Source: CAZJKE01 sp964555625 (GTDB lineage Bacteria > Planctomycetota > Phycisphaerae > Phycisphaerales > SM1A02). Taken from it: a stretch of DNA of 31,359 nt. The notes below the pieces were generated by a model, which saw nothing but the letters and a program-made list of their open reading frames with translations, searched no databases and had not been told where the DNA came from. Below, piece after piece: positions 7,934-15,561 of this stretch. Position numbers and translations under genes: made by a program. Each line of letters begins with the position of its first letter. Positions within the stretch are counted from its first letter, which is position 1. The stretch spans positions 1 through 31,359 of the forward strand of contig CAZKTE010000014.1 of NCBI GenBank assembly GCA_964555625.1, read 5' to 3'.

Positions 7934-7939
7934 GCCCCC

Positions 7940-8974
7940 GTGCGACTCCCCCTCGTGCTCGCCGTGACCCTCCTGGCCGCCCCCGCCGCTCCGGCGCAGG
8001 AGACCTACACCCTCAACGACGGCGAACAGTGGGAATTGACGGGCACACCGGAGCCCGGATCACCCGAGGCGCAGCTGGCCAATGCCCGCCGAGCCCTAGC
8101 CGACGGCCAGCACGCGCGGGCCGTGGACCTGGCATCGGCGTGGCTCGAACACAACAAGCGCCACGCCCTGGTCGCCGAGGCCCACATGGTCCGCGGCGAC
8201 GCCCTGCTTGCCCAGCGTGAGTACTACGAGTCGCTCTTCGACTACGAGATGGTCTGCAGGATGTACCACGGCGGCACGGCCTTCCACGACGCACTCGCAC
8301 GCGAGTTGGAGGTGGCCACGCTCTTTGCAAACGGCACCAGGCGCAAGCTCTGGGGTATGCGCATCGCCAACGCAGAGGGCGAAGCGGAGGAACTCCTCAT
8401 CCGGGTTCAGGAGCGCCTGCCGGGCAGTGCGCTGGCCGAGACGGCGGGCATGGAGTTGGCGGACTTCTTCTTCCGCCAGCGCCGCATGGAACTCGCAACC
8501 GACGCGTACATGCTCTTCCTGGAGAATTACCCGCGCAGCGTGCAGACGCCGAAGGCGCAGCGCAAGCTCATCTACGCGCGGCTGGCGACGTTCCGCGGAC
8601 CACCGTTTGACGCGACTGGCCTCGACGATGCCCGCGCCGAGCTCTCGCAGCTGAAGCGGGCCGATCCGGCGGCTGCCCAGCGCATCGGCGCCGAGGCGCT
8701 GGTGACGCGCATCGACGAGTCCGAGGCGCAGAAGTTGCTGGGCATCGCCCAGTGGTACATCACGGTCGACGATCCGATTGCCGCCGAGTACACGGCAAGG
8801 TCGCTCATCACCCGCTACCCGCGCACGGCCGCGTGCATCGCCGCGCTTGAGCACGTGATCCCGTCGGTGCTCGACCTGCTGCCGCCAAGCGTGCGCAGCG
8901 AGGCGCCCGACTACGCGCTGCTGCAGCGGACGATCCTGGGCCGGGAGGTCGCCTCCGCGGAGGCTGCACCGTGA
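7940..8974 (+). CDS. BamD-like TPR outer-membrane assembly protein
   Basis: A 344-residue exported protein. Residues 1-20 form a signal peptide (basic start, LPLVLAVTLLAAPAAPAQ, likely cut after APA). The rest is helical with tetratricopeptide-like pairs. ANARRALADGQHARAVDLASAWLE begins one repeat (quoted in part), and RQRRMELATDAYMLFLENYPRS has the typical TPR/BamD consensus of a helix ending in ENYP. BamD homologues are periplasmic scaffolds of the beta-barrel assembly machine. Unlike classical BamD there is no obvious lipobox cysteine, so BamD-like is safer than BamD. It overlaps the following LptE-like gene by GTGA, supporting a joint outer-membrane role. The start is GTG at 7940; an ATG at 7932 is in another frame. 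Confidence 0.72.
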   Translation: MRLPLVLAVTLLAAPAAPAQETYTLNDGEQWELTGTPEPGSPEAQLANARRALADGQHARAVDLASAWLEHNKRHALVAEAHMVRGDALLAQREYYESLFDYEMVCRMYHGGTAFHDALARELEVATLFANGTRRKLWGMRIANAEGEAEELLIRVQERLPGSALAETAGMELADFFFRQRRMELATDAYMLFLENYPRSVQTPKAQRKLIYARLATFRGPPFDATGLDDARAELSQLKRADPAAAQRIGAEALVTRIDESEAQKLLGIAQWYITVDDPIAAEYTARSLITRYPRTAACIAALEHVIPSVLDLLPPSVRSEAPDYALLQRTILGREVASAEAAP

Positions 8975-9483
8975 GACGCCTCGCCATCGCGCTGCTCGCC
9001 ACGGCGATGACTGCCGGGTGCGCATCGGATCCCACCGCCGGCTATGCCTCGACCTCGCTGTGGCCCAGCCGCTATCGCAGCGTCGCCGTGCCGATCTTCG
9101 AGAACGACACGATGACCCGCCAGATGGAGTTCATGCTCACGGAGGCGATCGTCCGGGAGATCCAGGCCCGAACCCCCTACCGCATCGCGCCCGAGGCGTC
9201 GGCCGACACGCTGCTGCGAGGCCGTATCCGCAAAGTGACGCTGCAGGGACTCAGCCAGTCGCGGACTACTGGGCTCACACAGGAGATGCTCGTGAAGGTG
9301 GTCATTGACTTCGAGTGGTCGGACCAGGCCAGTGGCAGGCGGATCATGGCCCGTGAGAACTTCGCCGCTGACGGCCTGTTCGTCCCCTCTCGACCCGCTT
9401 CCGAGCCCCTGGAAGTGGGACAGTTCGCGGTCGTACAACAGTTGGCCGGCGATATCGTCGATGAAATGCAGGCGGCATGGTGA
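8971..9483 (+). CDS. lptE: LptE-like LPS-assembly lipoprotein
   Basis: A 170-residue lipoprotein. The N-terminus RRLAIALLATAMTAGC is a lipoprotein signal with lipobox (T-A-G-C, Cys at about 16). The mature part carries the planctomycete LptE pattern: YASTSLWPSRYRSVAVPIFE, then a helix with LTEAIVREIQARTPYRI and a domain with LLRGRIRKVTL. LptE plugs the LptD barrel that inserts lipopolysaccharide into the outer membrane, and the family diverges strongly in sequence. The start is GTG in a GTGA overlap with the BamD-like stop, so the two are translationally coupled. Seventy bases separate it from ftsH. Confidence 0.8.
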   Translation: MRRLAIALLATAMTAGCASDPTAGYASTSLWPSRYRSVAVPIFENDTMTRQMEFMLTEAIVREIQARTPYRIAPEASADTLLRGRIRKVTLQGLSQSRTTGLTQEMLVKVVIDFEWSDQASGRRIMARENFAADGLFVPSRPASEPLEVGQFAVVQQLAGDIVDEMQAAW

Positions 9484-9553
9484 ATCTGGCCGCTGCAGCG
9501 ACGTCAAGTAAGTAACTGCCTATCCTCCAACGTTCTATCGGACGAATGCAGCC

Positions 9554-11590
9554 ATGACCGACCAGCCTCCTGGCAACCAGAAGACCCCCCAGGGCGACGG
9601 GCCCGACGCCAAGTCCCCGCCTCCCCCGAAGTTCAGCCGCACCCTCATGACTTGGCTCATGATCTGCGGCGTGCTCCTGGTGCTCTGGATGATCCTCAAT
9701 GGCGGCGGCCGCGGCCACGAGATCGAGAGTTGGAACGACTTCATCCAACGCGCCAAGGCCGGCCAGTTCGAGGACGACCGGGTAGTCGTCGAGGACAGCC
9801 GCCTGGTCGCGACGATCGTTGAGACAGCCAGCGGTACGAGCGGGTCCTTGGACCTGCCCGCAGGCAGCATGGTCTACTTCTCGGCCGATGGCCAGAGCCG
9901 AGAGTGGTACATCGGCCAGCTTGACGCGGCCGGCATCGACCACAAGGCCGAGACCGGCCACGGACTCTGGTTGACGATGCTCATCAGCTACCTCCCCTTC
10001 ATCCTGATCATCGTGATCGTCTGGTGGTGGATCGCGCGGTCTGTGCGCGCCGGCGCCGGTGGCCCTGGAGGCATGCTCGGGTCGTTTGGCAAATCCCGCC
10101 ACCGCGTGACCCACAAGGACACGATCGACATCACGTTCTCTGACGTGGCGGGAATCGAGGAGGCCAAGGACGAGGTCCATGAGCTCATCGAGTTCCTGCG
10201 GGACCCCAAGCGCTTCCAGCGACTTGGTGGTCGCATCCCTCGCGGCGTCCTGCTCGTTGGCCCTCCCGGCTGCGGGAAGACGCTGCTGGCGAAGGCCATC
10301 GCCGGCGAGGCGGACGTGCCCTTCTTCTCGATCAGCGGCAGCGACTTCGTGGAGATGTTCGTGGGAGTCGGCGCCAGCCGCGTACGCGACCTCTTCAAGC
10401 AGGCCAAGGAGAACTCCCCGTGCATCATCTTCCTCGATGAGATAGATGCCGTCGGCCGCAAGCGCGGCAGCGGGTTCTCATCGGGCGGACACGACGAGCG
10501 CGAGCAGACGCTCAACGCGATCCTCGTCGAGATGGATGGCTTCGAGGCCAGCGACCAGGTCATCGTGATCGCCGCGACCAACCGCGACGACGTGCTCGAC
10601 CCCGCGCTGACTCGCCCTGGTCGCTTCGATCGACAGGTGCAGGTCCCCCTGCCGGACCTGGCTGGTCGCGCAGCGATCCTCGCCGTGCACGCCAAGAAGA
10701 TCAAGCTCGGGCCGGACATGGACCTGGAGCGCGTCGCCCGTGGCACGCCCATGTTCAGCGGCGCCGATCTCGAGGCGCTCATCAACGAGGCGGCGATCCT
10801 CGCCACGCTCGCCGACAAGGAATTCGTCGAGCAGTCCGACATGGACGAGGCCCGCGACAAGGTCCGATGGGGACGCGCAAACAAGAGCCGCAAGGTCGAG
10901 GAACTCGAGCGGGTGGCCACGGCGTACCACGAGGCCGGCCACGCGGTCGTGCAGCTGCTTGTGCCGAATGCGGATCCTGTCCACAAGGTGACGATCATCC
11001 CCCGCGGCCAGGCCGGCGGCGCAACCTTCAGCCTGCCCGAGCGGGACCGCTACTTCTACAACCGCAGCTTCCTCGAGTCGTCCCTGCGCGTCCTGTGCGG
11101 CGGCCGCATCGCCGAGAAGCGCAAGACCGGCGACATCAGCAGCGGCGCCGCCATGGACATCCGCATGGCCACCGAGTACGCACGGCACATGGTCCTCGAG
11201 TGGGGAATGAGCGATCGCCTTGGCTTTGTAAACTACAGCGGCGATCCAAGCCGCGAAGTGCTCATCGCCGACAACGAGTACTCCCCGGAAACCGCCCGCG
11301 TCATCGATGAGGAGGTCAAGCTCCTTGTCGACATGGCCTACCACGACGCCGAGCGCCTGCTTGAGCAGCACTGGGACCAGGCCATCGCGGTCGCCGAGGC
11401 GCTGCTCAAGCACGAGACGCTCCAGGGCGAAGAGGTACAGGCGCTGATGCGCGGCGAAACGGTCGATAGGCCCACGGTCACCGACCTGCTCGACGCCGAG
11501 GCGGATCACGCCGCACCGCTCGAGTCACCCCCGGCACCCGAGATCGACGACGGGGAAACCCCCGGCGACGTCGTTCCCTCGCCGGCGTGA
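9554..11590 (+). CDS. ftsH: ATP-dependent zinc metalloprotease FtsH
   Basis: A 678-residue membrane-anchored AAA+ protease that extracts and degrades misfolded membrane proteins and regulators. Two transmembrane helices (about 31-49 and 138-160) flank a short periplasmic domain. The AAA module has Walker A GPPGCGKT (236-243), Walker B IIFLDEID (291-298) and a second region of homology with TNRDDVLDPALTRPGRFDR. The protease domain has the zinc site HEAGH (459-463), and the later SSGAAMDIRMAT supplies the third acidic ligand. The C-terminal tail is acidic and Pro-rich. All catalytic residues are present. No clear Shine-Dalgarno precedes the ATG; a TATCCT at 9521-9526 could serve as a -10 with a leader of about 20 nt. 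Confidence 0.97.
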   Translation: MTDQPPGNQKTPQGDGPDAKSPPPPKFSRTLMTWLMICGVLLVLWMILNGGGRGHEIESWNDFIQRAKAGQFEDDRVVVEDSRLVATIVETASGTSGSLDLPAGSMVYFSADGQSREWYIGQLDAAGIDHKAETGHGLWLTMLISYLPFILIIVIVWWWIARSVRAGAGGPGGMLGSFGKSRHRVTHKDTIDITFSDVAGIEEAKDEVHELIEFLRDPKRFQRLGGRIPRGVLLVGPPGCGKTLLAKAIAGEADVPFFSISGSDFVEMFVGVGASRVRDLFKQAKENSPCIIFLDEIDAVGRKRGSGFSSGGHDEREQTLNAILVEMDGFEASDQVIVIAATNRDDVLDPALTRPGRFDRQVQVPLPDLAGRAAILAVHAKKIKLGPDMDLERVARGTPMFSGADLEALINEAAILATLADKEFVEQSDMDEARDKVRWGRANKSRKVEELERVATAYHEAGHAVVQLLVPNADPVHKVTIIPRGQAGGATFSLPERDRYFYNRSFLESSLRVLCGGRIAEKRKTGDISSGAAMDIRMATEYARHMVLEWGMSDRLGFVNYSGDPSREVLIADNEYSPETARVIDEEVKLLVDMAYHDAERLLEQHWDQAIAVAEALLKHETLQGEEVQALMRGETVDRPTVTDLLDAEADHAAPLESPPAPEIDDGETPGDVVPSPA

Positions 11591-11593
11591 GCA

Positions 11594-11884
11594 TCACTGC
11601 AGCCGAGATGACGCGCGCGACGGGTCCAGGCTCGTCACTTCGATCGTCTTGCGCGCATCCCTTCGCCCGTTGACCACCGTCACCTGCCGCTGCTTCACGC
11701 CCAGCGCGTCCGCCACATGGCGGCAGATGGCGTCGTTGGCCTTCCCCGCTTCCGGAGGCGCGGTCACCCGGATCTTGAGACGAACGCCCACGAGTCCGGC
11801 GATCGCATCGCGCGATGCCTCGGGAACCGCCTTGACGGCGATACGCATCCCGTCGCCCTGTGCGCTGAGCGCCGGGTGACTCAC
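11594..11884 (-). CDS. DUF167 (YggU-type) family protein
   Basis: A 96-residue protein of the DUF167/YggU family. The recognisable core is MRIAVKAVPEASRDAIAGL, then LKIRVTAPPEAGKANDAI (the strongly conserved P-P-x-x-G-K-A-N signature) and VTVVNGRRDARKTIEV. Members are small alpha/beta proteins of unknown biochemical role. The start is GTG in a GTGA overlap with the uvrC stop, so it is the distal gene of a uvrC operon. It converges on ftsH with only 3 nt between stop codons. Confidence 0.88.
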   Translation of the reverse strand: MSHPALSAQGDGMRIAVKAVPEASRDAIAGLVGVRLKIRVTAPPEAGKANDAICRHVADALGVKQRQVTVVNGRRDARKTIEVTSLDPSRASSRLQ

Positions 11885-13239
11885 CGATCCTCCCCGAGCA
11901 CTTGCTTGCGGCGCAGCACGTGGTGGTAGTGCTGCGCAAAGCGATGGGCCTCGTCGCGGATCGCCTGCAACAACCGCAGGCCAGGGTTGTCCCGACCGAG
12001 GCGGATGGACTCATCGCGGCCCTGCAGGAAGATCTCCTCCTCCTTCTTGGCTAGGCTCGCCACCAGCGGCGGCTGGTGCGCCAACTGCGCGAAGGCTTCC
12101 GTCGCCGAAGAGAGCTGCCCGCGGCCACCATCGATGAGGATCAGGTCCGGGTAGAGCCCTTCGCCCGCTCCGGCGTCGCGGTAGCGACGCGAGACGACCT
12201 CGCGGATCGCCGCGTAGTCGTCGTTGTCCGCCGTGCGGATCCTGAAGCGCCTATAGGCGTCCTTGAAGGGTCGCCCATCGATGAAGCAGACCTTGGACCC
12301 GACGGTCTCCTTGCCCTGGAGGTGCGCAATGTCGATCGCCTCTATGCAGCGGATGTCGCGGTCGACGTCAAGCGCGCGCTGAAGCGATCGCATCGACGCC
12401 GCCGGGTCGGTCGCGAAGACTGTCACCTCCGGCTGCCACTGGCCCCCGCCGCTGTCGCGCTCGTCGAGCCGCTCGATCGCCTTGAGCTGGTCGCGCAGCG
12501 CCGCGGCTCGCTCGTACTCCTTCGCCGCCGACGCCGCCTCCATGTCCGCGGCGAGTTCACGGCGCATCGCGCTGCGCTTTGACGTGACGAATCGCACGAA
12601 TCGATCGACGTCGCCACGGTAGGTCTCGCGGTCGATGCGCTCGGCGCAGGGCGCCGTACAGCGATCGATGGCATGCAGCAGGCAGGGCCGGAAGCGCTTG
12701 TTGGCGGGGTGGCCTTCCTTGATGCGAAGGTCACAGGTGCGAAACTTGAAGACCGACTGGAGCAGGTGCACCGCTTCCTTGAGCGGCCCTGACGAGGTGA
12801 AGGGGCCCAGTACCTTCGCTCCCTTGAACTGCGCGTCCTGGGGCGTGCGCGTGATGTAGACGCCCGGGTACTCCTCGCGCGTCGTGATGACCAGGTAGGG
12901 ATAGGTCTTATCATCGAGCGACATGGTGTTGAAGCGCGGCCGCGTGTCCTTGATGAGCCGCGCCTCGACCAGGCAGGCCTCCCAGCCGCTGGCGCAGGGC
13001 ACCGTGTCGATGGCCGCGATCAGCGGCAGCATCCGCTGCTTGTGGGGTCCCAGGTCAGATGACGGCGTGAAGTAGGACCCCACGCGGGACCGCAATGCGT
13101 TGGCCTTCCCGACGTAGAGAACCCCCCCGGACACGTCCTTCATGAGGTAGACGCCCGGTTCATCGCGCAGGCCACGGGCTAGGGCGGCCAGTTCGGCGCG
13201 TGGAATCGCCCACTCGGATGCAGGAATTGCCTCGTCCAT
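11881..13239 (-). CDS. uvrC: Excinuclease ABC subunit C (UvrC), compact form without the HhH end
   Basis: A 452-residue UvrC, the nuclease that makes both incisions in nucleotide excision repair. The GIY-YIG domain for 3' incision is at about 25-105 (GVYLMKD at 29-35, LYVGKANALRSRV from 41). The conserved RPCLLHAIDRCTAPC block is at about 184-198 and the UvrB-binding UVR helix pair at about 230-260. The RNase H-like domain for 5' incision has D303 (AIDIAH), D370 (LILIDGGRGQL) and H432 (RDEAHRFA). E. coli UvrC is 610 residues. Here the stretch between the UVR motif and D303 is much shortened, and the protein ends about 20 residues after the DEAHRFA block, so the tandem helix-hairpin-helix DNA-binding domain is missing. 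No frameshifted remnant was noticed downstream, where DUF167 starts immediately. Confidence 0.93.
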   Translation of the reverse strand: MDEAIPASEWAIPRAELAALARGLRDEPGVYLMKDVSGGVLYVGKANALRSRVGSYFTPSSDLGPHKQRMLPLIAAIDTVPCASGWEACLVEARLIKDTRPRFNTMSLDDKTYPYLVITTREEYPGVYITRTPQDAQFKGAKVLGPFTSSGPLKEAVHLLQSVFKFRTCDLRIKEGHPANKRFRPCLLHAIDRCTAPCAERIDRETYRGDVDRFVRFVTSKRSAMRRELAADMEAASAAKEYERAAALRDQLKAIERLDERDSGGGQWQPEVTVFATDPAASMRSLQRALDVDRDIRCIEAIDIAHLQGKETVGSKVCFIDGRPFKDAYRRFRIRTADNDDYAAIREVVSRRYRDAGAGEGLYPDLILIDGGRGQLSSATEAFAQLAHQPPLVASLAKKEEEIFLQGRDESIRLGRDNPGLRLLQAIRDEAHRFAQHYHHVLRRKQVLGEDR

Positions 13240-13248
13240 GCGTTGACG

Positions 13249-13254
13249 ATTCTA
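13249..13254 (-). promoter_or_regulatory. TAGAAT -10 box 9 nt before the uvrC start
   Basis: On the minus strand TAGAAT matches five of six positions of TATAAT. It ends 9 nt before the uvrC ATG, with no Shine-Dalgarno between. No good -35 was found. The message would have a leader of zero to about three bases. Confidence 0.45.
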
Positions 13255-13294
13255 GGAACCACCCCCCACAAAGCCCGTAGCAACGTACGAGTAC

Positions 13295-13323
13295 TGGCCA
13301 CGGCCCCCTGTCGCTGCTACAGT
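13295..13323 (+). promoter_or_regulatory. Candidate promoter of the Cys-rich heptad protein gene
   Basis: TGGCCA (13295-13300) and TACAGT (13318-13323) each match four of six sigma-70 positions and are 17 bp apart. Transcription would start near 13330, leaving a leader of about 30 nt that contains AGGAGA before the ATG at 13362. Confidence 0.35.
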
Positions 13324-13361
13324 TAACGGCTGAACACGAGACTAATACAGGAGACATCCAC

Positions 13362-13972
13362 ATGCATCTGATCTGCAAAACGACTATCGCCGCGGCGCTC
13401 GCTTTCGCCTGCTGCTGCGGTTGCCAGAAGACCGAGAAGGTCAGCGCTTCTGCGGTGGCTGACGCCGCGACCGCGTGCTGCGCCGGCCAGGCTGCCACCT
13501 GCAGCACCGCCCAGAAGGCTGCCTGCACCGCCGAGAAGGCTGCCTGCACCGCNNNNNNNNNNNNNNNNNNNNNNNNNNNNNNNNNNNNNNNNNNNNNNNN
13601 NNNNNNNNNNNNNNNNNNNNNNNNNNNNNNNNNNNNNNNNNNNNNNNNNNNNAGAAGGCTGCCTGCACCGCCGAGAAGGCTGCCTGCACCGCTGCGAAGG
13701 CCCCGACTGCCCGAGATCGAACCGTTCGAGCAGACTACGCCGCTGCACGCGAGAAGATGAAGGCCATGGTTGCAAACGGCGAGATCACTGAAGAGCAGAT
13801 GGAGCAACGCCTGAATCGCATGGCGGTGAAGATCCGCGGCGATCAAGGTGATCAGACAAAGGTCCAGCCGGCTGCTGCAACCGATGCTGCTCCCTGCTGC
13901 GCAAGCCAGAAGAAGGTAGCCCCTGCCGCGACCAGCGACGCCAAGGGTGAATGCCCCTTCAGCAACCGCTGA
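13362..13972 (+). CDS. Small secreted Cys-rich protein with a heptad tandem repeat (interrupted by an assembly gap)
   Basis: I do not recognise a named family. The gene starts at ATG 13362 with AGGAGA 7 nt upstream. Residues 1-20 look like a lipoprotein or secretion signal (basic start, TTIAAALAFACCCGC). A stretch rich in Ala, Thr and Cys runs into a repeat of the seven-residue unit KAACTAE, which is cut by 100 N. After the gap the repeat resumes, in a different frame only because the gap length is arbitrary. It leads to a charged helical segment (AAREKMKAMVANGEITEEQMEQRLNR, quoted in part) and a tail with CC and ECPFSNR. Each heptad places one Cys and three Ala at fixed positions, as expected for an Ala-rich helical bundle with a cysteine ladder. 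Roles in metal binding or redox are possible, but no function is claimed. Confidence 0.75.
13515..13696 (+). repeat. 21-bp tandem repeat encoding KAACTAE
   Basis: Units at 13515-13535 and 13536-13552 (cut by the gap), then 13655-13675 and 13676-13696, are nearly identical at DNA level, beginning AAGGCTGCCTGCACCGCC. The last unit differs in its final two codons. Near-identity of copies explains why the assembler failed here. Copy number is unknown. Confidence 0.9.
13553..13652. other. Assembly gap of 100 N inside the tandem repeat
   Basis: A placeholder-length gap. The repeat phase before (ending ACC GC) and after (starting AG AAG) requires the true missing length to be 21k+2 bases. That is also 2 modulo 3, exactly what is needed to restore a single reading frame. 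The apparent frameshift across the gap is therefore artificial. Confidence 0.85.
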
Positions 13973-13995
13973 GCCAATCGGCATCATCGAATACT

Positions 13996-14021
13996 GCGGG
14001 CCCCGCACATGCGGGGCCCGC
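13996..14021 (+). terminator. Perfect GC hairpin after the Cys-rich protein gene
   Basis: An 11-bp perfect inverted repeat (GCGGGCCCCGC and its complement) encloses a 4-nt loop ACAT. It begins 23 nt after the stop codon. It is followed by TGTCATG rather than a T-run, so termination may need Rho or may rely on stem strength. Confidence 0.65.
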
Positions 14022-14034
14022 TGTCATGCGCCGA

Positions 14035-14040
14035 TAGAAT
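14035..14040 (+). promoter_or_regulatory. TAGAAT -10 box 9 nt before the pyrC start
   Basis: TAGAAT ends 9 nt before the GTG at 14050. GGGAGG lies between them, only 3 nt from the GTG, which is too close for a normal ribosome site. No -35 match is seen. A near-leaderless transcript starting about 14047 is likely. Confidence 0.45.
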
Positions 14041-14049
14041 GGGAGGGTC

Positions 14050-15360
14050 GTGGAGTCCTCAACCAACGTGCTTCTGTTGCGAGGCGGCCGTGTCATCGAC
14101 TCCCGCAACGCCATCAACGAGACGTCGGACGTCCTCGTGATCGATGGCCGCATCGCCGACGTGCGCAGCAGCGCGATCGACCCGCCCGACGATGCCACGA
14201 TCATCGACTGCGAGGCGTGCATCGTCACCCCCGGATTGCTGGACATCCACGTGCACTTTCGCCAGCCCAGCGATGGCCGTCATGAGGAGACGATCGCAAG
14301 CGGCTGCGCCAGCGCTGCCCGTGGCGGATTCACCACCGTGGGCACGATGCCCAACACGACGCCCACCACAGACAGCGTTTCGATCGTCAAGGACACCATT
14401 GCCGCGGCCACCGACTGCAGGGTCGTACCGGTGGCAGCCGCAACCATCGGCCGACACGGCGAGCACGTGACGCCCATCGCCGACCTGACGGCCGCTGGCG
14501 CGGTGGCCTTCAGCGATGACGGATGCGTGATCGACAAGCGATGCATGGTCGCAGTGCTTGAGCAGGCCGCGGCCGTCAACTCATGCGTGATGCAGCACTG
14601 CCAAGACCCAGCCATGACGCCCGGGTCGTCCATGCACGAGGGCGCCCTATCTCGCGAGCTCGGGCACATCGGCTGGCCGCGCCGCGCCGAGGAAGCGATC
14701 GTCGAGCGTGACTTGGCGATGAACGCCGACATCGGCTGTCGCTGGCATGCCCAGCACATCAGCAGCGGTGGAAGCGTCGAGCTTATCCGCGCCGCGCGGG
14801 CCGCGGGCCAGCCGGCCACCGGCGAGGCGTCACCACACCATCTCCTGCTGCGCGACGAGGACATCAGGGAACTGGGCACGGCGGCGAAGATGAACCCGCC
14901 GCTGCGAGAGTCCAGCGACATCAACGCCCTCAAGGAGGGCATCGCCGACGGGACGATTACCCTTCTGGCGACCGACCACGCACCGCACCCGCTGGCGACC
15001 AAGGAGATCCCCTTCGCAGACGCGTCGTTTGGCGTCGTGGGCGTCGAGTGCGCGCTGCCTCTATACGCGCGGGCGCTCATCGACGATGGCGTGATCGACT
15101 GGCCGCGGCTGATTGCCCTGATGACAAGCGAGTCGGCGGCCCTCATCGCCCGCGATGATCTCGGGCACCTGACGGTCGGTGCCTCGGCCGACGTGACGAT
15201 CATCGATCCCGACGCGTCCTGGACGATCGACAGCGCCGCATTCGCCTCGGCGGGCCGAAACTGCCCCTTCGACGGCTGGAGCGTCCGCGGGCGGGCCATC
15301 GGCACGCTGCTTGCGGGGCGATTCACCCACCTGTGCGTGGGCGATCGACTGCCAAGCTGA
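14050..15360 (+). CDS. pyrC: Dihydroorotase (class I)
   Basis: A 436-residue amidohydrolase that closes carbamoyl-aspartate to dihydroorotate, the third step of pyrimidine synthesis. The metal site begins with the signature DIHVHFRQP (HxH at 67 and 69, Arg 71 for substrate). MPNT is at 100-103 and FSDDG at 154-158, and His ligands lie in MQHCQDP (about 181-187) and HAQHIS (about 233-238). The catalytic block ATDHAPH is at 307-313 with D309. Length and motifs fit class I dihydroorotases, as opposed to the shorter class II enzyme of E. coli. The GTG start is preceded by a -10-like box, and no neighbouring pyrimidine gene is seen. It ends 3 bases before the rpsB promoter. Confidence 0.93.
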   Translation: MESSTNVLLLRGGRVIDSRNAINETSDVLVIDGRIADVRSSAIDPPDDATIIDCEACIVTPGLLDIHVHFRQPSDGRHEETIASGCASAARGGFTTVGTMPNTTPTTDSVSIVKDTIAAATDCRVVPVAAATIGRHGEHVTPIADLTAAGAVAFSDDGCVIDKRCMVAVLEQAAAVNSCVMQHCQDPAMTPGSSMHEGALSRELGHIGWPRRAEEAIVERDLAMNADIGCRWHAQHISSGGSVELIRAARAAGQPATGEASPHHLLLRDEDIRELGTAAKMNPPLRESSDINALKEGIADGTITLLATDHAPHPLATKEIPFADASFGVVGVECALPLYARALIDDGVIDWPRLIALMTSESAALIARDDLGHLTVGASADVTIIDPDASWTIDSAAFASAGRNCPFDGWSVRGRAIGTLLAGRFTHLCVGDRLPS

Positions 15361-15363
15361 GGC

Positions 15364-15391
15364 TTGACCGGGCCCGGGGGGCCTGTAGAAT
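15364..15391 (+). promoter_or_regulatory. Sigma-70 promoter of rpsB-tsf
   Basis: TTGACC (15364-15369) and TAGAAT (15386-15391) each match five of six consensus bases, with a 16-bp spacer. It is the best promoter in the window. It begins just after the pyrC stop, and transcription from about 15398 would leave a leader of about 165 nt before rpsB. Confidence 0.8.
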
Positions 15392-15412
15392 CCGCGGTTC
15401 GCAGCCGAAAAC

Positions 15413-15550
15413 GGCAGCGACGCTGATCGCCTCATGGGCGGCGGGCAGCGATGAACTCTCTTTGAGAGCATCCCGCAACGGGGTGCTCGAGACCCCAAGA
15501 AGCGCCCTTGCGCGGGTCCGTGCCCATGCTCGCCCGCCGGTGTCGCTGCC
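15413..15550 (+). promoter_or_regulatory. Structured rpsB leader, likely ribosomal-protein autoregulation
   Basis: Bases 15413-15425 can pair without interruption with 15538-15550 (13 pairs including G-U), closing a domain that ends directly before the AGGAG Shine-Dalgarno. Inside it, 15466-15474 pairs with 15480-15488 as a hairpin with a 5-nt loop. GGCGGGC at 15440-15446 complements 15532-15538, overlapping the closing helix by one base. Leaders of rpsB operons in other bacteria bind S2 to repress translation. I cannot match this fold to a known motif, so the ligand is inference. Confidence 0.55.
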
Positions 15551-15561
15551 AGGAGCCATCA

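Noticed and set aside
7340..7939. 200-codon extension of the BamD-like protein
   Set aside because: It runs antisense through fliP and fliO and would bury the clear signal peptide starting at 7940.
13243..13248. TTGACG as a -35 for the Cys-rich gene
   Set aside because: No -10 lies at a suitable distance, and the bases overlap the uvrC leader on the other strand.
13515..13696. CRISPR-like array
   Set aside because: The 21-bp units are contiguous, without spacers, and are in-frame codons of a protein.
13362..13760. Separate 132-codon protein spanning the N gap
   Set aside because: After the gap this frame gives Arg/Pro-rich text out of phase with the repeat. The other frame continues the KAACTAE units, so this is an artefact of the arbitrary gap length.
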